From: RUG12519 sp045649685
GTDB lineage: Bacteria; Bacillota; Clostridia; Oscillospirales; Ruminococcaceae
Direction of reading: 5' to 3'
Length of the DNA stretch: 40,826 bases
Assembly: GCA_045649685.1 (NCBI GenBank)
Contig: JAZRQJ010000003.1
Span: 1-40,826, forward strand
Under the pieces are notes generated by a model that saw nothing but the letters and a program-made list of their open reading frames with translations, searched no databases and was not told where the DNA came from. This document shows, piece after piece, positions 34,985 through 40,826 of the stretch. The stretch's first letter is position 1; the number at the start of each line of letters is the position of its first letter. A program made the position numbers and the translations under genes.

Positions 34985-36181
34985 ATGATATGGTATCCAT
35001 ATACTCAAATGAAAAAAATGAAAATGCCATATAAAATTATTAAAGCAGACGGTGTGTATCTATATACCGAAGATAACAAAATGATAGATTCTATATCTTC
35101 TTGGTGGAGTGTAATTCATGGATATAATCATCCTGAACTTAATAAAACCATAAAAGAACAAATAGATAAATTTTCTCATGTTATGTTGGGTGGATTAACA
35201 CACAATGCCGCACAAGAATTATCGCAAAAACTAGAAACTTGGCTACCTGGCGACTTAAATTATTGCTTTTACTCAGATTCAGGTAGTGTTGGCGTAGAAG
35301 TTGCCTTAAAAATGGCGTTACAGTATTATATAAACCGAGGTGAAACTCAAAAAACTAAAATTCTAGCTCTCAAAAATGCTTATCACGGAGATACTTTTAA
35401 AACAATGGAAGTGGGAGATGACAGCGACTATCATTTTATAATTGATGCTTATGGACAAAAACAAAATGTTATACATATATCTACTGATATTCCCAGTCTT
35501 GAAAAAGCATTTAAAAAATATCATAATGAGCTAAATTGCTTCATTGTAGAACCATTGCTTCAATGTGCAGGTGGAATGAAAATGTATGATATTTCCTTCC
35601 TACATAAAGCGAGAGAATTATGTGATAAATACAATGTTTTATTAATTTTTGATGAAGTCGCAACGGGATTTGGACGAACCGGAAATCGATTTGTTGCGGA
35701 TCTTGTTATTCCAGACATACTTATTTTGGGTAAAGCTTTAACTGCAGGATATATTGGTCATTCTGTAACAGTAGCAAATACTAAAGTATATAAAGAGTTT
35801 TACAGTGATGATGATAAAAAAGCCTTGATGCATGGTCCAACCTTTATGGGAAATGCCCTCGCTTGTAGCATAGCACTAAAATCAATTGAAATTTTTGAGC
35901 AAGATGACTATATGTCTAAAATTAACAATATTGAGAAAATTACTTCTAGTCATTTAGCAAATTTTAAGCATGAAAAAATCAAAGAAATACGCATAATGGG
36001 TGGTTGTATGTGTATTGAAGTTCTTGATTCAAATTCAATCAAAGGATTTCAAGATTTTGCCTACAAAAGAGGAATGTTCAGCAGACCATTTTTAAATTAC
36101 TTATACACAATGGTTCCATATGTAATTACAGAAGATGAGTTAATTAAAATTATTAATATTATAAAAGAATGGTTTCAATAA
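34985..36181 (+). CDS. bioA: Adenosylmethionine-8-amino-7-oxononanoate transaminase
   Basis: A 398-residue PLP enzyme (class III aminotransferase) converting KAPA to DAPA with S-adenosylmethionine as amino donor. Diagnostic start WYPYTQMKKM, the SSWWSVIHGYNHPELN segment, IFDEVATGFGRTG and the PLP-lysine region LILGKALTAGY. It is slightly shorter than Escherichia BioA. It closes the operon before a strong terminator. Since bioF is absent here, KAPA must be made by genes elsewhere or obtained from outside. Confidence 0.94.
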   Translation: MIWYPYTQMKKMKMPYKIIKADGVYLYTEDNKMIDSISSWWSVIHGYNHPELNKTIKEQIDKFSHVMLGGLTHNAAQELSQKLETWLPGDLNYCFYSDSGSVGVEVALKMALQYYINRGETQKTKILALKNAYHGDTFKTMEVGDDSDYHFIIDAYGQKQNVIHISTDIPSLEKAFKKYHNELNCFIVEPLLQCAGGMKMYDISFLHKARELCDKYNVLLIFDEVATGFGRTGNRFVADLVIPDILILGKALTAGYIGHSVTVANTKVYKEFYSDDDKKALMHGPTFMGNALACSIALKSIEIFEQDDYMSKINNIEKITSSHLANFKHEKIKEIRIMGGCMCIEVLDSNSIKGFQDFAYKRGMFSRPFLNYLYTMVPYVITEDELIKIINIIKEWFQ

Positions 36182-36221
36182 AAAACAAAAGATAGTGAAT
36201 CTACACTATCTTTTGTTTTTT
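36181..36221. terminator. Bidirectional terminator, bioA and amylase 1
   Basis: A long perfect stem (ACAAAAGATAGTG with CACTATCTTTTGT) and a six-base loop, with A and T runs on both sides, between convergent genes. Confidence 0.93.
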
Positions 36222-36232
36222 TATTAAGCATA

Positions 36233-37822
36233 TTATTTTTTAGTTAAAATAGTAATTTCGTTCTCGGTATTTCCATATATATTTCCGTTTTCCACTTTAA
36301 ATTCTCTTTTAGAAATAGCATCAACATATATTCCATCAGATAACCTCGTCTCTGAGTGTACCTCTGAATTTCCTGACCAGTTTATTATCACCATTCCTTC
36401 ATTTCCATTCTCATTTTTACTTCCACGTTCAATTATAAGCAGCTTATCATTTTGCGATCTGAGATATTCACTTTGACCCTTCATTGCTTTTCTAAATTTA
36501 TTTATTGCAACAATGTAAGGATCTTTGAATAAGTCACTCCCCTTATCTCCTACTTTAGTTATTTCAGGAAACTGTGATTCATATTTATCTATAATATTTC
36601 TTCCTCCACCGCCAACAGGTCTACTAAAAAATAGTGGTACTCCAGCAGCACGACTAGCAACAATTGCCCATCCAACTCTTATTTCATTATCATTCAACCA
36701 AGCAGACGCTTCACTACAATCCTGTCCATTAGCATAATTATCATGAGACTCTAACCATGTAACCAATTTATCGTCTTCAACGCCCTCACTCTCATAATTC
36801 ATAATATAATTATGATTTAAATATCCTCCACGAATAGCATCTCTAATTTTTTTACCATATTTACTAGCAGTAACATCCATATATCTAGAATATTCCTTAA
36901 ATCTAGCTACATCTACAGCGTTTGGATCCTGTAAAACTTCTGCATATTGCCATTTTGCCCCCTTATCTGCAGCGTTCTTCGTTATATTAGGCCAAAAATC
37001 ACTACCATAATCACCATCAATTTCTTTGGGAAGCTCAATATGTTTTGCAGCATCATATCTAAATCCCCATGCTCCGCATTTTAAACAATCATTCATATAA
37101 TTCTTAATCATTTCCTGAACACGTGACTTTCCAGTGTTTAAATCATATAATCCATATAAACTGCCCTGTGTAACCTTAAATCTATTTCCCCAATCATTAT
37201 CAATATGAATTCTCCCATCATTTCCATTTTTGTTATCATTTATTCCATGAAAAACATCTAAAAATTCATCTTTGTTAGGATCATAAACCTCTTTAGAAAC
37301 TAAGTCTAATTTATCAGAAACATGGTTAGCTACTATATCTACTATTACTTTAATCTTGTGTCTCTTGGCAGCATCACACATTTTTTTAAAATCTGTTCTT
37401 GTCCCTAACTGATAGTTTCCAATTTTAAAATTAGTTGGTTGATATTGAAAATACCAATTATCCTTAAAACAACTACATCCTTTTTTTTGGCCATAGGTCG
37501 ATTCTCCATTTTCTTCTCTAATAATTTGACCATTCTTTTTTACAATTTTCTTCTTAATTTTTTTTACACGTTTATTTTTACATTTTTCACAATCTTTTTT
37601 TATTAAACATTCTTGTGGTGGCGAAACTTGTACTGCATCATAGCCAGCATCAGCGATTTCTTTCATATTTTTTTCTATTGTTTTAAATGACCAACACCAC
37701 GCATGTAATATAGATCCACCTTTTAGATCATCACAAGTAGCTAAAACACCTAGACTATTAAAAAATATAGATATTATTAGCACAAAACTAACAGTAATTT
37801 TTTTAATCATAAAATTTCTCAT
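36233..37822 (-). CDS. Secreted alpha-amylase 1 (GH13) with cysteine-rich insert
   Basis: A 529-residue secreted glycoside hydrolase. Signal peptide at 1-28 (IKK, long hydrophobic run), then the mature start DDLKGGSILHAWCWSFKTI. The four GH13 regions are intact: DIVANHV (I), GFRYDAAKH with nucleophile D257 (II), YAEVLQD with acid E295 (III) and ESHDNYAN with D361 (IV). An insert of about 50 residues after VQVSPPQ holds C72, C78, C81, C116 and C118, and a CxxC lies just before region II (C246, C249). The C-terminal beta domain is short and no starch-binding module is seen. The start ATG matches that of amylase 2. It is likely to degrade starch or glycogen outside the membrane. Confidence 0.93.
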   Translation of the reverse strand: MRNFMIKKITVSFVLIISIFFNSLGVLATCDDLKGGSILHAWCWSFKTIEKNMKEIADAGYDAVQVSPPQECLIKKDCEKCKNKRVKKIKKKIVKKNGQIIREENGESTYGQKKGCSCFKDNWYFQYQPTNFKIGNYQLGTRTDFKKMCDAAKRHKIKVIVDIVANHVSDKLDLVSKEVYDPNKDEFLDVFHGINDNKNGNDGRIHIDNDWGNRFKVTQGSLYGLYDLNTGKSRVQEMIKNYMNDCLKCGAWGFRYDAAKHIELPKEIDGDYGSDFWPNITKNAADKGAKWQYAEVLQDPNAVDVARFKEYSRYMDVTASKYGKKIRDAIRGGYLNHNYIMNYESEGVEDDKLVTWLESHDNYANGQDCSEASAWLNDNEIRVGWAIVASRAAGVPLFFSRPVGGGGRNIIDKYESQFPEITKVGDKGSDLFKDPYIVAINKFRKAMKGQSEYLRSQNDKLLIIERGSKNENGNEGMVIINWSGNSEVHSETRLSDGIYVDAISKREFKVENGNIYGNTENEITILTKK

Positions 37823-37905
37823 AATAAAACAAATCCTTCAACATTTAAATTATTTTTAATAGCATACTATTCAAAAATGCAGCGAGCATTAATTTTTACA
37901 TGTAT

Positions 37906-37934
37906 AATATATATGCACTTTTACAAGTTGTCAA
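37906..37934 (-). promoter_or_regulatory. Promoter of amylase 1
   Basis: On the minus strand TTGACA (37929-37934), 17 bases, TATATT (37906-37911). The -10 region shares the core GCATATATATTATACAT with the promoter of amylase 2. The DNA between it and 38088 is AT-rich, with nothing else recognised. Confidence 0.75.
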
Positions 37935-38087
37935 TGGTTTTGTGCATTTTCTACATTTATCATAAATTTTAATTATTTTTTTTGATAAAATCACCATACA
38001 ATTTAAAAAATTACATATTTAAATAAACCACATATTATTGCACTAAATATGTAAGAAATTTAAAAATTATTAACAATATAAAAAGAA

Positions 38088-38125
38088 ACAAAAAAAGACA
38101 GTGTAATTTCACTATCTTTTTTGCT
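38088..38125 (-). terminator. Terminator of amylase 2
   Basis: On the minus strand AAAAAAGATAGTG pairs with CACTGTCTTTTTT (one wobble) through a six-base loop. Nearly the same stem as the terminator of amylase 1. Confidence 0.85.
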
Positions 38126-38143
38126 TTTCTAAGACTATTTTTG

Positions 38144-39769
38144 TTAAAAACAGTAAACTTTTTGTTGATTTTCGGAAAATAGTTCGGCCAGCTCGTTTGA
38201 GGTTTCTTTTTTGACTAAAACGGAAATTTCACCTTTAAGTTTTCCAGATATTTCATTCTTTCCATTTTCTTCTTTTGCATCTTTATAAATTCCCCCTTCT
38301 TTAACTTCAAATTTATTTCCAGAAAGGATATCAACATAAGTTCCCGCAGATAATCTGGTTTGGGATTTTACTTCTTTTTCTTCAGACTTGTTTATAATTA
38401 TCATTCCCTCTTTTCCCTGTTTTTCTTCTTCTTTTTTCTTCTTATGTCCACGCTCAATTATAAGCAAATTATTATTTTGGGACCTAAGATACTCATCTTC
38501 AGCTTTCATAAATTTTCTAAATTTATTTATTGCAACAATACAATGATCTTTAAATAATGTACAATTATCACCCATATTGTCAAACCTAAGACTATCATTA
38601 AATTTTATTCTATCATAATATTGTTTATCGTAATCATCTTGTGCTTTAATTTTAGAAACAAGGTTAGAATTAGGTCGACTAAAAAATAATGGCACTCCAG
38701 CAGCGCGTCCTGCAACGATCGCCCATCCAATTTTTATTTGCTCATCAGTAAGTTCAAAAGAAGCATTTTCACCTTCAAATTTTTTACTATTAGCATAATT
38801 ATCATGAGATTCTACCCATGTAACTAATTTATTATCATCAACTTTCTTATCCTCCTTACCACTCTCATACTCCATAATATTATTATGATTTAAATTTCCT
38901 TCACGAATAGCTTTTCTAATTTTTTTACCATATTCACTAGCAGTAACATCCATATACTCAGAATATTTTTTAAAATTGGTTAATTTTTCATTGTTTGAAT
39001 CTTGCAAAACTTCCCCATATTGCCATTGTGCTCCATTTTTTAAAGCATTATCCCTAATATTAGGCCAAAAATCACTACCAAACTCCCCATCAATTTCCTT
39101 AGGAAGTTCTATGTGTTTTGCAGCATCATATCTAAATCCCCATGCTCCGCATTTTAAACAATCATTCATATAATTCTTAATCATTTCCTGAACACGTGAC
39201 TTTCCAGTGTTTAAATCAGGCATTCCCAATAAATCACACTGTGTTAAATGACGTCTTTTAATATTATTTTCAGGCAGTCCTCCCTCAGTATGAAAAATGT
39301 CAGAATAATTATCTTTTTGAGCATCGTAAATATCAGTCGAAACTTTTTCTATATCTTTAGCAACTTGATTAGCTACTATATCTACTATTACTTTGACTTC
39401 ACATTCTTTTGCTACATCACACATTTCCTTGAATTCTTCTTTAGTTCCTAATAAATTTCCAATTTTAAAATTTGTTGGTTGATAAAAATAAAACCAATTT
39501 TGTTCAAGACATTTACAATCTCCTTTACATTTTAGACAATCTTTTCTTTTATAACTTTCCTGAGGAGGAGAAACTTGAACAGCATCATAACCCGCAGCTT
39601 TAATGTCTGGAATATGGTCTTTTATTGTTTTAAAAGACCAACACCAAGCATGAAGAATTGCTCCTCCTTTTAAGTCATCATGAATAGCTAAAGCGTTAAC
39701 GTTACTAAAAAACATAAATATAATTAATAATAAATTAGAAATCACTCTTTTAATGATAAATTTTCTCAT
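38144..39769 (-). CDS. Secreted alpha-amylase 2 (GH13), diverged paralogue
   Basis: A 541-residue paralogue of amylase 1. The ATG at 39769 follows GAGGAG and aligns with the other copy; longer upstream reading would cover the promoter and leader. Signal peptide at 1-28 (cleavage near NALA). Regions II (GFRYDAAKH, D215), III (YGEVLQD, E253) and IV (ESHDNYAN, D323) are intact. Region I reads DIVANQV, so the conserved histidine is glutamine (Q135). The cysteine insert is shorter and tighter: C78, C81, C85, C87, then C204/C207 before region II. The C-terminal domain is longer and rich in Lys and Glu. Activity may be changed. Confidence 0.92.
   Translation of the reverse strand: MRKFIIKRVISNLLLIIFMFFSNVNALAIHDDLKGGAILHAWCWSFKTIKDHIPDIKAAGYDAVQVSPPQESYKRKDCLKCKGDCKCLEQNWFYFYQPTNFKIGNLLGTKEEFKEMCDVAKECEVKVIVDIVANQVAKDIEKVSTDIYDAQKDNYSDIFHTEGGLPENNIKRRHLTQCDLLGMPDLNTGKSRVQEMIKNYMNDCLKCGAWGFRYDAAKHIELPKEIDGEFGSDFWPNIRDNALKNGAQWQYGEVLQDSNNEKLTNFKKYSEYMDVTASEYGKKIRKAIREGNLNHNNIMEYESGKEDKKVDDNKLVTWVESHDNYANSKKFEGENASFELTDEQIKIGWAIVAGRAAGVPLFFSRPNSNLVSKIKAQDDYDKQYYDRIKFNDSLRFDNMGDNCTLFKDHCIVAINKFRKFMKAEDEYLRSQNNNLLIIERGHKKKKEEEKQGKEGMIIINKSEEKEVKSQTRLSAGTYVDILSGNKFEVKEGGIYKDAKEENGKNEISGKLKGEISVLVKKETSNELAELFSENQQKVYCF
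39114..39218. repeat. 105-bp identical tract shared with 37041-37145
   Basis: This segment of amylase 2 is base-for-base identical to 37041-37145 in amylase 1, same orientation, and encodes the region around the catalytic aspartate. Flanking sequence on both sides has many differences, including synonymous ones. It looks like gene conversion or strong purifying selection. Confidence 0.9.
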
Positions 39770-39862
39770 AATACAACAAACTCCTCTTAATTTCAAATTA
39801 TTTTTTGAGTATAATCTATAAAATGAGATTAACTTACAATAATCGCCAACTTCTATATGTAT

Positions 39863-39891
39863 AATATATATGCGTATATACGTTTTGTCAA
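39863..39891 (-). promoter_or_regulatory. Promoter of amylase 2
   Basis: On the minus strand TTGACA (39886-39891), 17 bases, TATATT (39863-39868). The spacer contains the perfect palindrome CGTATATACG (39873-39882), absent from amylase 1, which could be a repressor site. Confidence 0.75.
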
Positions 39892-39976
39892 TGATTTCAT
39901 ACAACTTCTACATTTATCATAATATTTATTTATAATTTTTGGTATTTATTTCAATTAATTTATTCATGATTTTAAA

Positions 39977-40016
39977 TAAAAAAGGATTGACATTTTAATA
40001 TCAATCCTTTTTTATT
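39977..40016. terminator. Terminator downstream of the broken small gene
   Basis: AAAAAGGATTGA pairs perfectly with TCAATCCTTTTT around a ten-base loop, with A and T runs on both sides. It best serves the minus-strand gene remnant at 40110-40453. Confidence 0.85.
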
Positions 40017-40109
40017 TTTTTATTCAAAGTTCAATTTATTTATTTTCTCATAACGAACAATGCTTCTAATCTCTTAAAATGTTTTTCTCAAATGTTTTAC
40101 AACTTCATT

Positions 40110-40453
40110 TTACAATTTCAATATTATATCATATAATTCATAAAAATTCACTTTACCTTCACGAACATTTTTATTGTAATTTGTAATTAAATCACGTGTC
40201 TTATTCCAATAATTACTAAATAATCAAACACATTTAATTTATCCCAAGATTGCAATTCCTTATTATTCCAAAAACAAATAAAAAACAAGGCATTTTCCGA
40301 ATACACATAATTCTCAAAATTCATATCTACTATTTCCGCGTATGGTTGAACATATTTATCTGTATTTGACTTTAACAACCAAATATTTTTACGATTTTTA
40401 TTTTCAATATAGTCATTATATTCTTCCTTATATTCTTCCTTGGACTTAAACAC
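40110..40453 (-). pseudogene. Frameshifted small gene of unknown function
   Basis: The open frame from the GTG at 40453 ends at 40187 (88 residues), but a coding-like C-terminus continues in another frame. Adding one base to the T run near 40220 would join LNVFDY to FSNYWNKTRDLITNYNK, followed by NVREGKVNFYELYDIILKL, stop at 40110. The joined protein is about 114 residues, soluble, charged at the N-terminus (repeat KEEYKEEY from a 12-base duplication) and aromatic in the middle. I do not recognise the family. The start is uncertain since no ribosome site is seen. A sequencing error in the T run is an alternative. Confidence 0.6.
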
Positions 40454-40694
40454 ATCATCATTTCACAATAATAATCTTTTTCGCTCTGTCAAATAAGTCA
40501 ACAACGAAGAGTTTCAACAAGAAGCAGAAATGAAATTGAAATACCTATAGAAAAATTCATAAAAAACTTCATTATTTAACCTACAACAAATTAAAGCTAT
40601 CACAAAACTAAAAATAAAAGTAATTCAAGAAAGATAGAAAATCAAAACATGTTGTTTCAATCAATTAACTCCTAAATAAAATAGAACAAAAAAA
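40454..40694. other. AT-rich gap without a recognised gene
   Basis: No gene with a start and ribosome site is seen between the broken gene and the tRNA-Asn. A short coding-like run on the plus strand (about 40488-40580) ending NEIEIPIEKFIKNFII may be a remnant. Confidence 0.4.
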
Positions 40695-40770
40695 TGGCTC
40701 CCCCTGTTGGACTCGAACCAACGACCCTGCGGTTAACAGCCGCATGCTCTACCAACTGAGCTAAGGAGGA
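40695..40770 (-). tRNA. tRNA-Asn (GTT)
   Basis: A 76-base cloverleaf on the minus strand with encoded CCA. Acceptor TCCTCCT pairs with AGGGGGA, the anticodon loop CTGTTAACC holds GTT, and the T-arm has GGTTCGAGTCC. The next gene upstream (right) is outside the window. Confidence 0.95.
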
Positions 40771-40826
40771 ACATATAAAAGCCAAAGGAAAAAATAAAGT
40801 GGCATAGTAACAAAAAAGGTGGCAGG

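Noticed and set aside
40488..40580. Short coding-like run ending NEIEIPIEKFIKNFII
   Set aside because: No start codon or ribosome site and preceded closely by stop codons; too short to call more than a possible remnant.

Overview
The window looks like chromosome of a low-GC Gram-positive bacterium of the class Clostridia. This rests on gene content: V-type ATPase, NfnAB, DUF4364, DUF4261, single-chain PurL, an HPr-like protein without the active histidine, FemX and a PBP1A-type enzyme. It also fits the strong A+T bias and the AGGAGG-type ribosome binding sites. Intergenic gaps are fairly long and A/T-rich, and the gene set is mostly housekeeping. That would fit a host-associated, somewhat reduced Oscillospiraceae-like genome, but this is inference. 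I see no phage, insertion sequence, CRISPR array or conjugation module.

Layout. 1-500: promoter and leader of an rRNA operon transcribed leftward out of the window, with two tandem sigma-A promoters. 514-4300: a BofC-like membrane protein, a CNNM/CorC transporter, a DUF4364 regulator, an XRE-type regulator with a repeat-rich upstream region, then a five-tRNA cluster (Gly, Arg, His, Gln, Gln). 4342-8809: a DUF4261 protein, an orphan secreted protein, a YbhN-like flippase-domain protein, ketol-acid reductoisomerase (ilvC) and a His-less HPr paralogue. 8963-20166: mtaB, purL, a Zn/Cd-type P1B ATPase, the nfnAB electron-bifurcating transhydrogenase, and an ACT-domain plus UPF0210 pair.

20377-29036: a complete nine-gene V-type ATPase operon in the order F(G/H stalk)-C-I-K-F-E-A-B-D, ending at a strong terminator. 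29170-32681: a PBP1A gene and a FemX-type gene face away from each other, and their promoters share one overlapping -35 box. The femX transcript continues into bioB-bioY-bioD-bioA, which covers the last three steps of biotin synthesis plus a biotin transporter component; no bioF, bioC or bioH is present here.

36233-39769: two tandem secreted GH13 alpha-amylase paralogues with matching promoters and related terminators. Both carry an unusual cysteine-rich insert near the active-site barrel. They share a 105-bp perfectly identical tract over the catalytic aspartate, although the genes are diverged elsewhere. 40110-40770: a frameshifted small gene and a tRNA-Asn.

No large undescribed system is evident. 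The observations most worth a second look are the amylase pair (cysteine motif, lost conserved histidine in one copy, gene-conversion-like tract), the overlapping divergent cell-wall promoters, the inverted repeat over the tRNA promoter, and the absence of a 16S gene between the rRNA promoters and the ITS-like sequence at the left edge.
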